From the NCBI GenBank assembly GCA_918026815.1, contig CAKJVC010000014.1, positions 248,001-312,000 on the forward strand: a stretch of DNA of 64,000 bases, read 5' to 3'. A program made the translations under genes and the position numbers. Below, in pieces: positions 35,830 to 46,902 of the stretch. Each line of letters opens with the position of its first letter. Within the stretch, counting starts at the first letter, position 1. This DNA is from Chalara sp. BL73. Lineage: Eukaryota; Ascomycota; Leotiomycetes; Helotiales. The notes beneath the pieces were generated by a model. That model saw only the letters and a list, made by a program, of their open reading frames with translations, made no database searches and was not told the origin of the DNA.

Positions 35830-36384
35830 TTTCGAATTGATGAAACAAGAAAACGCCTTTGGGGAAAAGAAGCACAAAAAGTCAAAGGTTGTGTCAAGAA
35901 AATCTAACGATATTTTGTAAGGTAAATATCGAAGCCGAGGATGCACGGGGGTTGACATCATGATTTAGCGTCGTGGAGTAAGGAATTATAGAGCCACACC
36001 CGGGGTTTTGTTTCCTTTCTAGGTCCTTCAGACTCATCCTCCTTATTGTTGTTGAGAGAGGACCTTCAGCTTCGAGGAAGACAAAAAGAAAGGACACATT
36101 ATGCACCCAGATTTCAAGGCAATATTAGTTCGAACTGAATACTGAAAGTCCGTATTTTAAATATCGTCTATCTGCTCTCTTTCCTTCCAATTGGTGTCAT
36201 TAGAAACAGTATATTGCTGAAATATTTTGCAGTGCGATTATATATTCAAGCTAACTCTTATGAAGCTCAAATAATGACGGTACATAATATATGGCAATTA
36301 GCTCAGGTAGTCAACATTATCTTCAGTCATCTTCAATAGACTCCTTGTCAGAAATCTCTGATGTATAATTCCGTCTTCATTTTC
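35830..36384. other. Intergenic region (SDH5 promoter)
   Basis: About 550 nt between the SDH5 start and the stop of the next minus-strand gene. No gene or RNA recognised. Confidence 0.5.
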
Positions 36385-38610
36385 CTACGTCAATCTACTG
36401 CGTCTTTTCCTGCCTAAAAAGTTTCCACCAAGATGCAGAACCTTCCTTTTGGGCTCCGAGAGTTTTACTTTCGTGCTAAAAGGTGTTGGCTTTGTAAATA
36501 TTATCTTTGCAGGCATTGATGACGGCCCTCGCGAGTTTTGGTCCACATTTCCATTCATGGAAGCCCGTGTAAGATCTCGATTTGAAGAAACCGATACTAT
36601 TCTATTGATTCGAGTTGGGGTCTGAATGTAGTTTGGTAAATCATCTACTCTTGGGATCTGTTCAACTTGCTCCCCATTTCCACGCAAGCAGGAGCCCATG
36701 GATTGAGATTCCGAGCGAGGCGTCTCTGTAATAGATGGATTGGCATACATCGATGAAGAATGCATCGTCTTCTTGACACAGATAACCGATAAATCGTGCC
36801 GGCAATAAGAATTAGACCGGATGGATTCGCCATCGCTGTCACTAAAGACAAATTTCCTCCAGACCTCCTCTGGGTCTGTGCTTGGGTCTGGTGTCGACTC
36901 TTTAACAGCAGTTGTCTTGCTCAAGGACTCTCCAGTATTTATCACAGTTTGTGACTGTGGTGTGGCTTTAGTAGAAAAGTTCAGCTCGACCGTGGATTCA
37001 CCTTTGATGCCATCGTTCTTATATTTTGCTTGCTCTCTCGACTCGGTGTATTTCTGCTTCGCCAATTCATGGTGGTCATAAAGACTACAACGAGTAGAAT
37101 CGTCTCCATCACTATGTAAATTCCCAATCTCTTCATCTATCAGACTTATCACTCTCGATTGAGACGATGGAACCCTTGCGGGAGAATGGGTTTCAACCCA
37201 GCAAAACTGTCCGTATTCAGCGCTGATACCTGGACTTATAGAAGTATTTGATTGGCCAAACTGGTCATGGTTGTCATCTTGAGTGTATCCTTCTCCGCTG
37301 AGGTCTCCTATCCAGGTCTCCCAGATCTCATTATCCAGTATTTGCGAGTTAGGAACCACAGGTTTCTGTCTCCCTATTTGGACTGCTATGCTGTCAGCCA
37401 GTTCGGTGGGACTAGAGCGTAACAGCGAGAATACTCTTGAGCTTTGTGGTTTGGGATGTTGCACTGATACCGGAGACGTTAAGAACCGAATATCGCCATT
37501 CGAATGTATTCCATCTTGGTCCAGCTCTGCTAGTAAATTATTTGAACCTCGCGCAGAATTGGCCATAATAGAGAGACGCCTGCTAAGGAGACCTCTCTCT
37601 GCCACTAATATGCTTCTCTTTGACATAGGGTGGCCCAAGTAAGGAGTGGCCAGCTTCTCCTCCAACGCATATATGCCTTTTTCTGCGATTGCTGAGTCTC
37701 CAGTAGGACTCTTCCGATTATGCCACATATAAGGGGGTCGCAACGGACCACCTTGGCTGTCTAATAGCATAACATCCGAAGGCGAGACATGCGAACTCAG
37801 CAACTGCGTATGGGAAGAGCTAGGTTGTCTCTTGTTATTGGCCGAGCTGGAGCCAATCCCGGTTTGGACGACTCGATCACCAATAGCAATCCTCACGTCG
37901 TGCTTCCTTTGCATTGGTAATCGGTTTGGTGTATCCGTCTTGCGAGGAGAGTATTGCTTCGTGCTCATCACAAATGCAGGCGCTTGAATGTTTGACTTAG
38001 AGTTGTATCGTGCTCGGTGCCCATCTGTAACAGTCCGGCGTCTGCCAATCTGATCACCATATGTAGAAGGAAATTGAAAATTTACGGGCCGCTGCATCGC
38101 AATACCAACCCAGTCCTCCTTATTTAGTAATCGCCTTCTTTTTTCAAATGTGGACTCTTGGCATATATTGAGCGCCTTCTGTCCAACCATTGAAGGATTA
38201 CGCGGTCGTTTTCTATCCATGGACTCTGGAGTTGCCTCGTACAAGTCATCTTGCAGTGTGGGCACTGGTTCACTCTTGAGCTTAAACCTGTCATCTGTTG
38301 GCTGATTTGAGTCGGATTTTCGAGAGTACCGTATGGCTGATTTGCTACGCATAGAAAACTTCGGCGACGGTTGTGGAAAGAAGGAGATACCTTTCTCACC
38401 TCTGTGCGTATCTTTTCGGGAAATGGATCTAGATACCAGACTGCGACTATCCTTAGTAGGATTTCCAAATATCATCCACCCTCGGGGATTGTCTCTCTGG
38501 TCGGACGTTCTATGGCTAGTCTTTACTTTGGCAAAGTGTTCCCTCTGTCGAGCGGTCAAGTCCCCTTGCTTGCGGGTGCCTCTGAATAGTCGCCCTCCAG
38601 TCCAGTTCAT
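36385..38610 (-). CDS. Long disordered protein with MNWTGGRL N-terminus, unknown function
   Basis: A 741-residue single-exon ORF. The first eight residues, MNWTGGRL, followed by a basic stretch and QREHFAKVK, match an N-terminus I recall from large uncharacterised proteins of filamentous ascomycetes, so the start is probably right. The rest is Ser/Arg/Lys-rich and low in hydrophobics, without membrane segments or enzymatic motifs. Short islands that look conserved are RRRLLNKEDWVGIAMQRPVN, DVRIAIGDRVVQTG, DNEIWETWIGDLSG, DPEEVWRKFVFSDSD and the C-terminal VLHLGGNFLGRKRRS. Basic clusters (KRRRLL, GRKRRSR) suggest a nuclear location. No function is assigned. Confidence 0.8.
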   Translation of the reverse strand: MNWTGGRLFRGTRKQGDLTARQREHFAKVKTSHRTSDQRDNPRGWMIFGNPTKDSRSLVSRSISRKDTHRGEKGISFFPQPSPKFSMRSKSAIRYSRKSDSNQPTDDRFKLKSEPVPTLQDDLYEATPESMDRKRPRNPSMVGQKALNICQESTFEKRRRLLNKEDWVGIAMQRPVNFQFPSTYGDQIGRRRTVTDGHRARYNSKSNIQAPAFVMSTKQYSPRKTDTPNRLPMQRKHDVRIAIGDRVVQTGIGSSSANNKRQPSSSHTQLLSSHVSPSDVMLLDSQGGPLRPPYMWHNRKSPTGDSAIAEKGIYALEEKLATPYLGHPMSKRSILVAERGLLSRRLSIMANSARGSNNLLAELDQDGIHSNGDIRFLTSPVSVQHPKPQSSRVFSLLRSSPTELADSIAVQIGRQKPVVPNSQILDNEIWETWIGDLSGEGYTQDDNHDQFGQSNTSISPGISAEYGQFCWVETHSPARVPSSQSRVISLIDEEIGNLHSDGDDSTRCSLYDHHELAKQKYTESREQAKYKNDGIKGESTVELNFSTKATPQSQTVINTGESLSKTTAVKESTPDPSTDPEEVWRKFVFSDSDGESIRSNSYCRHDLSVICVKKTMHSSSMYANPSITETPRSESQSMGSCLRGNGEQVEQIPRVDDLPNYIQTPTRINRIVSVSSNRDLTRASMNGNVDQNSRGPSSMPAKIIFTKPTPFSTKVKLSEPKRKVLHLGGNFLGRKRRSRLT

Positions 38611-41136
38611 CGGAAATGCATCTGATCATTCTAAAACGTGATGTAAAGTAACAAAGAATCAAGAATTAACAAACAGTCATAGGGGATATTAGTTAGTGGC
38701 TCGTTTGGCAGATGAGTCAATATGTTTCCATTCGGTAAGCCGGCCAAAGCATATCTGGAAAAAGTAAGAGCAGTACATGATCAATAAGGTAAGAGCTTCC
38801 CATGAAGCAACCTCACTTGAGATGGTTACCAGAATGAGCAAATTTCGTAACAGAAAATAGTTTCATCTTGGAAGAACTTCGTAGGAAATGTATGCCTACA
38901 AATATACCGTGTCGCTTTTCAAGAAAAAGTGTGTTTTTTCAACATAGGGAGTTCTGACATGAGATGAAGAATGTATCAATTTTACAAAATTTAAATACCG
39001 AAAAACAAAATAGTACATTAGGCCACGGCGCTTAACGTAGACCATGTATATTAGACTTGATTCTGATTTCTGCAAATTGAATCTCAAATGCTTCTCTCAT
39101 TGATGGACCTCGGTGGATATTCGTCACTGTGGTTGCATTTGGTACATAGGAAAGTCTAGATTAAGAATTATATCAGTGTAACTTTCACACTTGTTGTTTT
39201 CAAGAGATATACTGTACACAAACGTCTCGAAGATGAACAGACTCATACCAATGTCTCCGAATCTGTCGTACGATTATACTTAGGATTTGTGTTTTGCCTA
39301 GCTTCGCTCTCACTCACACTCTCACCAAAATCGAAGCGAATGTGATCTCCGAATCAGACATTAAAAGTGCAGAAATATCAGAATGTCTGCCTAAAAACCA
39401 TGTAAGCGTTGATGTTCGCTGTTACAGTACTTTCTAAGAGCAGTTCTCAAGTATCCATTACAAATCTGCCATTCTTTGTTCCGTCCAGTCCGCCGAACAC
39501 AGCCGTACCTCCTGAACGCATAAGGCCGCGGGCTAACTACAATCTTATAGCATCATTCTCATTACTACCCTTTCATGGCTTTGTTATCGTGATTGAACTC
39601 AGGAACTTCACCAGCTTTGACTGGGTAAATACAGTTCAGGTGCTGGCTTGCACTGAGGTGTCTTCTTGATATGTGATGCTTTGCGCGCGCTTCTTATTCG
39701 AACTTTGTTCGCTTTTCATTATAGAATGAATCTTCTCTACGTATACAGCGATGTGCGAATGCTTCCAGAAGCCAACGGGGAGGTTCGGGGGTCAGCAGGC
39801 AGTAGATCTCTGAAATGTGTCCCAATAAGTCCATCTCTGTTCGTGCCCGCCATGAATTCTCATGTGTCTAAGAATGCTTCCCATGCTAGCCATCAGCCCA
39901 TCCAACTGGGAGGAATAAATGCAATTTCTGAGCGAAAAAGTGAAGTCAATAAGTAATTCTGAGCTTTGCAAATAGTGTCTATGCTCTGGCTGATAACAAT
40001 CAATCGGGAGCCTTTCTTCTTTTTAGTGTGGCCAACTTGAAAATCGCGTTCATCCTGCGAAGGCTGTAAACAAGCTTTCTTCATGCTTAACACGCATTGG
40101 CTGCTTGATAATCCATGTCGATTGTAGTATGCCAGCTCTTGTAGTAACGGATACGCCTACAACAGCCAATTTTTTGATTGGAAAGTTTTGGCTTCCTGAA
40201 TTGATGCAAGGAGGTGTAGGGCTGTAGTTATTTTCCGCGCATGCTAGATTTCGGTAATAATATTGCGAGCACTGAATATAAGACATCTTCAACGTGCTAA
40301 CCTGGCCTTCAAATGAATTTGCTGTATTGCTGATTGTATCATCGTTTCTTGCTGCTTCATCTAGCATGGTGCCAATTTTTCCCTTGACCAACACTACTAA
40401 AAATCAAGGTGTTTTACTTTAACGACGCGGCCAATCCCGTTCTTAAGCCTGTATATGGGCAAAATGATGTTTTTTATTGAACATGGTGACTGATCTCAAT
40501 ATAGGCAAAGCTTGAGCTTGATCGGGAAGGGTACACCTATTAAACACAATTGCGAGTTGCAAAGGATCCGTAACTTGGCGATCAGTGCAGAGAAGACTAT
40601 CTTTGACTGCAGGCACAAAAGTATTCACTATTTCCGTTTCATCTCTCTCTTTAATGCATCAAATCTTGCCACACATTCAGAGTATAGCTCTGAGAATCAT
40701 TAGTTGCCATCAAAGACAACGAAATGCCAAAGTCGATGCTTAGAGGAAGTTTTAAGGACAGTGCTTACTCATATTTAATTGCACACAGCTGTGAACTGGA
40801 CAGTTGTTGCTAGGCAAAAATCCTACAGATTGCCCTATGATCCTGCATAAAATGCCTGCCTAACTCTGACATAATTTATTGCCAATAATAAGAGTCCCAT
40901 TCTGTTTATTCTGCGCATGAATGAGAGCAATATTTGTTGATATCTCACTTTCACAAAGGTCAATATTTGGCAGTGAAATGTCTATGCGAAGGACGATGGA
41001 GGAGCAACAGCGTGAGGAGTGGTGGAAGAGATGGTTGGTAGTTGATGTTACCCCACATATCGATGGAAGATTGCTCAGGCTCCATAATAAGGTTAAGAGG
41101 TATGATAATAGTCCGACGGGCACAAACAGAACACAC
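38611..41136. other. Gene-poor AT-rich interval
   Basis: 2.5 kb upstream of the MNWTGGRL gene. Several ORFs of 60-115 residues occur (for example 40050-40394 minus), but none has a recognisable domain, and composition looks intergenic. I saw no terminal inverted repeats, no transposase motif and no rRNA. Confidence 0.5.
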
Positions 41137-41244
41137 GGTGGTGTGGTGTAATGGTAGCACGTGACGTTGTGGAGGTTGGTATTCCGATATGAATCTCAAC
41201 GAGACAGGTCCGTTTCAATCTGGGTTCGATTCCCAGCACCGCCA
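41137..41244 (+). tRNA. tRNA-His (GTG) with intron
   Basis: A cloverleaf can be drawn by eye. The 7-bp acceptor pairs GGTGGTG (41137-41143) with CACCGCC (41237-41243), with one G-T pair, and A41244 is the discriminator. The D stem is GTGT/GCAC, and the T arm is CTGGG-TTCGATT-CCCAG. The anticodon loop begins TTGTGG with GTG at 41169-41171. A 37-nt intron (about 41173-41209) follows position 37, the canonical site, and the anticodon stem closes TGACG with CGTTT (one G-T pair, one mismatch at the outer end). A73 agrees with eukaryotic tRNA-His. A T run downstream (41294-41301) can end Pol III transcription. The exact intron boundaries are estimated. Confidence 0.85.
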
Positions 41245-42167
41245 AATTTGGCTTGAAGTGTAGGTGGTTAAATTCCACCAAGTTGACTACTTTCTTTTTT
41301 TCCCCCTCGCTTCTATTTTTTGTTTTTGTGTTTCGCTTGGCGAGGTTTGTAACCAAAAACTACACTTAACATTTGGTCATAGCTTTTTGGGGGGGGGGGG
41401 GGGGGGGGGAGCATAAAGCAGAGCAGTTTTATCGAAGTTATTGGTATATTCTTGATTATGATACCTTTTTATATTTCCTTCTCTACCAGTGTAGAAGGTC
41501 TAGATTTATCTTTATCTTCGGGAATACCTCAAGCCTTCCAATCCAACAAGAGGCGATCTTTCCATATTACGTGTAGTATACTAGATCTCCTTTTCGTGCC
41601 TGCATTTCCAAGATGTCGCTATTCGCGTGTCTGCGAACTGATTTAACCCATCGAAATAGTTTTAATAGACTCTAAGCTCAAGGCTCGCTCCCATTCGTGG
41701 GCTTCAAGGCAGGATCAACGAAACTGCTTTGGTGGCATCTGTAGGTGGATGACGCACCAGCCACACCTCCAAAAAACGTCACCAATGCTCAAAGGAAGGA
41801 CAGCATCTATTAAAAAAAAAATCTCCAATGGGAAGTAGCTTGAGAGCTATCTTGACAAATAACATTACACAGCTCGCAAGGAGAGTATAGGCCACATATT
41901 CAGAGATAATTAACTGTAGAGGGTGATCACGGTTATACTTCGTGCTTGGCCTCAAACACCCAGACTCGCTAGGAGCTCTCTCCGGCTCTGACGTCGACGT
42001 CAGAGTTGTGAATCCTTCCATATAGTCCTCCATCCTCTTAATCTTTTCAACTTATTTTTCAATTCTTTATCGAGCTCATATCCGCACAAAGCCTTCGAGC
42101 AACAATACCGAACCTTTCATGAAACGTTAGTGAAGTAATCAAATCGTTTAAATAATACAGCACCAAC
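41245..42167. other. Intergenic region with poly-G run
   Basis: About 920 nt between the tRNA and the next coding gene. It contains a 21-nt G run and short ORFs without motifs. No other gene seen. Confidence 0.5.
41389..41409 (+). repeat. Homopolymer run of 21 G
   Basis: An uninterrupted G run about 145 nt after the tRNA. Such runs are rare, can form G-quadruplex-like structures and are prone to sequencing and assembly error. Confidence 0.95.
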
Positions 42168-42722
42168 ATGGCAACCTCCAACCCAAACCAATATGATTCA
42201 GAGCGTGGGCTTGCTTTGCAAAAGTACCTCCTACTACATTCTCAACATAATGCACTCCAGAAGCATCTTTCTCAGATCACCCCATCGATGCCAACACTAG
42301 CTTCTCCATTTGGCACCCAGCATGTCTCACACCAACACTCTATGTCAGTCTCGACCTCACCATCTGATGACGGTTACCTCTCATCATCCCCACCCACCCA
42401 TAGTCGCTTTCATCAAAGAGCTGGTAGTACCGCCACGAGTCCCTCAAGACCTAAGATTGTCAAACAACGATCTTCTTTGCCAGCCATAATCGAACAGAGC
42501 ATCATGGATGAGGTTGCTCAGGAGGAATTGAAGTTGAAGAATGTCAACCAACAAATAAAAGGAACTTTGACTGAACTGCTCAACTGCCAAAGTGTACGAA
42601 AAGATGACAGATATCGGAAATGGGTCCAAACAAGACTGATGGATGCAGAGAGGGAATTAAAAGGTACAAGGAGTCGCAGTGGTGACCAACGGAGGATGAG
42701 TGTGGAGCTGGGAATGTTCTGA
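42168..42722 (+). CDS. Small conserved-looking protein, unknown function
   Basis: A 184-residue single-exon ORF beginning MATSNPNQYDSERGLALQKY. It has an N-terminal helix-like segment, a Ser/Pro/His-rich middle (about residues 40-105) and a charged, probably helical C-terminal part with MDEVAQEELKLKNVNQQIKG and DDRYRKWVQTRLMDAERELK (about 113-165). Codon use and the ordered start-middle-helix layout look coding, and the ATG context is good (AACATGG). It lacks a signal peptide and membrane segments. I do not recognise the family; the helical end suggests oligomerisation or a partner-binding role. Confidence 0.7.
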   Translation: MATSNPNQYDSERGLALQKYLLLHSQHNALQKHLSQITPSMPTLASPFGTQHVSHQHSMSVSTSPSDDGYLSSSPPTHSRFHQRAGSTATSPSRPKIVKQRSSLPAIIEQSIMDEVAQEELKLKNVNQQIKGTLTELLNCQSVRKDDRYRKWVQTRLMDAERELKGTRSRSGDQRRMSVELGMF

Positions 42723-43576
42723 TCTGGAGTAGAGTGTATTATAGAGAGTGCCGCCGGGCTCTTCGCAGCATGCTCAAGTGCTGACGTGTGTAGCATTGGA
42801 CTGTCGGAATTGTTTGATGATCAAAGTTGGGAGTTGATTTCGTTGTCATTTATTAGATACCCGACTGTTCTTGAACAGGTTAACATTCCTTTTATTCAAG
42901 ACTCGCGCTGTATAATCAAGCCCTATGTTTTTGTGTATAATAATGATATTCACATAAACGATCCCCTGACCTGTGTCTATCATTGACAGATATAATCTAA
43001 CAGCAATTGAAGCAGCAGAGCAAGGCGAAAAATATTAGCATTATGTGGGAACTCTGTATTTGCATTTATGAAAGACATTTCATTTAACCTCGTAACTCAA
43101 AAGAAGGTTTCATCGTATACACAACCTTCCTACATTGGTCGAAGACACAACAGTGTCAAGTAGCCTCCACCGCCCGCCTGAGAACGCGCAATGTTCTTCG
43201 AATGCATGCTCTTCCATAGCAATATTCGAAACGCTTTGCTGACGATGCATCGTGATTGAGTTTATGTTCTTCAAATCCAAACATTTCTAGAAGCTTGAGG
43301 GTTGAAACATCCTTGCCAAGGAAACTCTTAGCCCTCCACATGCCTGAGGAGAAATGAGGCTGGAAGCGGGCACAGCCTGAAGCACCTAATGTTTTGAACT
43401 ATGGTCTTTGATACGCGCGACGGCTTCACAGACTGGTAAATCTCCATTCGGGGGGTTTGAAAGCTATTATCTAATGTAGGTCTAGCAGTATAATAGTAGG
43501 TTACTTTCTTATTGTGTATTATTTTATCTCTTCTTTTAAAACCCGCATCAGCTGGAAATCAACGGTATACATCACA
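42723..43576. other. Intergenic region
   Basis: About 850 nt before the oxysterol-binding protein gene. No supported gene. Confidence 0.5.
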
Positions 43577-44940
43577 ATGGCAATCAGCAAGAATGAGGAG
43601 AAGATAGTTGAACAGCACAGGAATCAGTGGTTTGGCTTCATCAAGGTGGGCTTCCTGGAGCTGCTGAAAAGAAGAATAGTACTAACATTGAGTAGTCGAT
43701 CGCGACGTTCAGAGGAGACCTCACGTCCCTAACAGCACCACCCTTTCTACTATCCCCTCAATCTATGGTCGAATTCTCTGCATATTGGGCAGAACACCCA
43801 TCACTCTTCATTGCTCCTGCTAAAGAATCAGAGCCAGAGAAACGCGCGCTCCTAGTACTAAGATGGTTCCTCAGCACCTTGAAACAACAGCATAATAGCA
43901 AGGACGGGAGTGGCAAGAGGAAGAAGATGAAGCCACTGAATCCATTTCTTGGGGAATTATTTCTTGGAAAGTGGGAGGACGACGCTGGTATAACGAACTT
44001 GGTGACTGAGCAAGTTAGCCATCATCCACCAGCGACGGCCTTTAATCTTTGGAACGAGGAACACGGGATAAGAGTATGTTTGCTTGAAACTTACGAATTT
44101 GATTTTGTATCTGATGTTTGATAGTTGCGTGGGCACGTTGCCCCTAATGTCTACTTCTCCGGCACCGTCCACATTGACAGGAAAGGGTACAGCATCCTTC
44201 ACATCGACGAGTACAATGAAGATTACCTCATAAATATGCCAAAAATACACGTGGAGGGTCTCATGACTGGATCACTCGCTCCTGAACTAAGTGGGAGCTC
44301 ATATATCCGCAGTTCTTCTGGCTACACGGCGAAGATAGACTATACCTCCAAAGGGTGGCTTGGTGGTAAGCGAAACGGTTTCATTGCGAATCTGTTCCAC
44401 GATAGCGACAAGAAAAAATCTTTATATACTTTGGAAGGACAATGGAGCGATTCTTGGACGTGCAAGAATAATGGGGCACTAAACTCGACGGAAAGATTCG
44501 ATACAGATTCTTTGACTCGAACACCTTTGCAGGTAGCACCTCTTTCAGAACAACACCCCTTAGAGTCAAGGCGCGCGTGGCAGTATGTTTCACAAGCTAT
44601 ACATAAAGGAGATATATTTGCTGTCAGTTATGAGAAGTCGAAAATTGAGAATGAGCAAAGAGCCATGCGAGCGCGAGAAAAAAGAGAAGAAGCGGAATTT
44701 TCCCGACGATACTTCTCGAAAGCGAATGAGGATATAACAGCCGATAAACTGGCAACGGAAATCTCAGGGGCCTCATTGAAAGCAGAGATGTGTGGTAATG
44801 AAGGGATCTGGTTGTGGGATGATGACAAATATAAGACGATACAGGCCGAGAGGCTGGGTTCGAATGGCGTTAAAAGCCCAACGAGGATGAGATTCGATTC
44901 TGGAATTGGAGGTATTCTGCTCGATCCGACTGAAGCTTAG
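43577..44940 (+). CDS. Oxysterol-binding protein homologue (Kes1/Osh4-Osh7 class)
   Basis: Short cytosolic lipid-transfer protein that exchanges sterol or phosphatidylserine for PI4P between membranes. Three exons, 43577-43645, 43696-44073 and 44125-44940, join to 420 residues, the size of the ORD-only Osh proteins, with no PH or ankyrin region. The hallmark EQVSHHPP is at residues 128-135. Around it are LTAPPFLLSPQSMVEFSAYW, KPLNPFLGELFLGKW, and, after the second splice, LRGHVAPNVYFSGTVHI, IHVEGLMTGSLAPELSGS and LEGQWSDSWT. The C-terminal part has SRRAWQYVSQAIHKGD and the Lys/Glu-rich EKSKIENEQRAMRAREKREE typical of the family. Introns are 50 and 51 nt; the first has a poor donor (GTGGGC) but an ACTAAC branch point, and both junctions restore the family sequence. 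Confidence 0.92.
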
Positions 44941-46269
44941 AGAATGATTTACAACATGCATAATATCGGAGTAGAAGGTGTATAGGTAGACTCGACTGGA
45001 TCGAGGAAAGTATGCCTTGATGAACAGTTCTATACATTTTAGACACTAGATGCACGACTTACGAATACTACTTAATATTATCTATATCTATTTCAATCTT
45101 GCTTGGTACGAAGAACTAGATGCGTTACGCTCGGGTAAAATAACATCAAGCGAAGTTTCCCTGGCTTCATTGAGTTCTTAGAGAAAGTTCCTCTAATCCA
45201 TTCGCTATCATCAAGTGACAGGCAGTGTCATCGGACTTTCTCTCTTGCTATATAAATACCTACTAGATGGCGCTCCTAACATTAACTATTCAGGAGTAGT
45301 CCTAGGAAGTCCACATATAGTTGACTTGATTTCTCAGAAAGTGTCCTGGTGAGGGTTACATTATTAACCATCGCTCGGAACACTCTTAAGGTATAAATTA
45401 TCCGCGTATTTAAGCTTCGTATGCTAAATCACCAAAGCTCAGCTCCGGCTCCTGTTTTCTAACCGCACAAAAAGCTCCAGTCTACTTGACAACTTTAAGT
45501 CGAGTCAATGGAAGATAACTCAAAGCAAAAGAACATGATTCGGAACATACCATTGAGATACAAAGGTATGAAAGATATTCTATTTGTTAAGGGGAGACAG
45601 CTCCAGCAGCAGGGGTAGAGGCACCAATTATTAAAACTATTCCAGCGATACGCCTTCTATGGATACCAAATTTTGACAGAAACATACTTTTTGTTTTAGC
45701 CGCCAATAAATTCAAAATGAATATTCATGAGCACAAGATTCGAACCTCGTTGAAGAAGCTAGAACACCTCGTAGATCTAATCCAAAACACGAATAGTCGT
45801 ATTGGTTAGATTGGAGCCATCAACCGCGTTCTTTCTCGCAGCTTCTCGAAAGACAACTAAGCAAGGCCTTGCCAACATCTCAACTAACGACTTAAGAGAG
45901 GTCATGAAATTTCCTTATGATCAGGGCCTAATATCGCAAAATCAAGCTTTCTATAAAAACATTGCGTTCTTTGCAGAGTTCCGGCCACTAAAGTAACACG
46001 CGGGCACATAGGGATGATGCAAGTTTCCTTGGCATGCAGCAATTCCTTTATAGACATTTCGCCAACTCCACAAGGCTGAACATTCGCGATGTATGACATC
46101 ATAGGACCTTTGAGAAAAGTGATAGCGAGATGGCTTAGAGCGGTTATAAAAGCACATCTTTCTCCCTTATTATAGTATTCAAGAAAATATCGACTTTACA
46201 ATCTCATAGTAAACTGAAAACATTACACATAATCGACTCAAAGCTCAAATACACACAAACCTAGCAAAC
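44941..46269. other. Intergenic region
   Basis: 1.3 kb. Two AGGGG pentamers, the fungal stress-response element core, lie at about 45590 and 45613, far upstream of the CsbD-like gene. ORFs such as 45802-45996 have no ATG-start support or motif. Confidence 0.5.
46145..46150 (+). promoter_or_regulatory. TATA box of the CsbD-like gene
   Basis: TATAAA in GGTTATAAAAGC, 120 nt before the start codon and followed by a C/T-rich segment, a normal spacing for a strongly expressed fungal gene. Confidence 0.5.
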
Positions 46270-46902
46270 ATGTCTGACAACAACACTTCCACTCTTCAGT
46301 CGGCTATCGACTCTGCTACTGGTGCCGTCCAGTCTGCTATTGGTATGTAAACTTCCCGGCGACGCTCACGTGCTCCGCATCATACTTACTTCTATGTAGG
46401 CAGTATTACAGGTAATACCAGCGATCAGACTGCTGGCGAAGCCAAGAAAGACAAGGCCGCTCTTGAGAACGATGCCTCACACGCAACCGCCAAAATTGGA
46501 AACATCACTGCCTCTTCCTCGGGAGCCGTCACTAAGGATGACCCAAATCGCACGCAGGGTTCCTGGAACCAGACTGTTGGAGCTGCTAAGGAGACTGTTG
46601 GAGGTCTAATCGGTTCTGAGGTTCGGAATCCCACACCTATACAAGTATAGTATTCTGATAGTAAGCAGGATTTAAAGAAACAAGGCCGAAGACAAAACGC
46701 AGAAGGCAAGGAGCAAGAGGCGAAGGGCCAACTTAACGATTTTGGCAGTGGCATTGCCAATCGTGCTGCTGGTGCTGTTGGAGGAGCCGTTGCAGGGCTT
46801 ACCGGTGATCGTGAGGGGCAACTGAAGGCACAGGAGCAACATGATATTGGCAAGACACAACAACGTGGTGCAGAGGCTGACATCCAGAAGCAAAGCCCAT
46901 AG
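46270..46902 (+). CDS. CsbD/Hmp1-like stress protein
   Basis: Small hydrophilic protein of the family annotated in fungi as CsbD-like or mismatched-base-pair and cruciform-DNA recognition protein (Ustilago Hmp1). Three exons, 46270-46342, 46400-46620 and 46669-46902, give 175 residues. It starts MSDNNTSTLQSAIDSATGAV and contains the repeated Gly/Ala/Lys/Glu pattern of CsbD: GSWNQTVGAAKETVGGLIGS, then after the splice DLKKQGRRQNAEGKEQEAKG, and AGAVGGAVAGLTGD. The composition (no Cys or Trp-rich core, many Gln/Lys/Glu) suits an intrinsically flexible, stress-induced protein. The second intron starts GTTCGG and ends in a tandem acceptor (AAGCAG), allowing one extra Gln. The long minus-strand ORF across it is an antisense shadow. 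Confidence 0.88.

Noticed and set aside
45732..45760. tRNA-like T arm on the minus strand (GGTTCGAAT)
   Set aside because: Stem bases do not pair, and no acceptor or anticodon arm could be found.
46425..46883. 152-residue Cys/Ser/Pro-rich minus-strand ORF, secreted-protein-like
   Set aside because: It runs antisense to the spliced CsbD-like gene, whose frame and family match are much stronger; the composition is the complement of its Gly/Ala/Lys codons.
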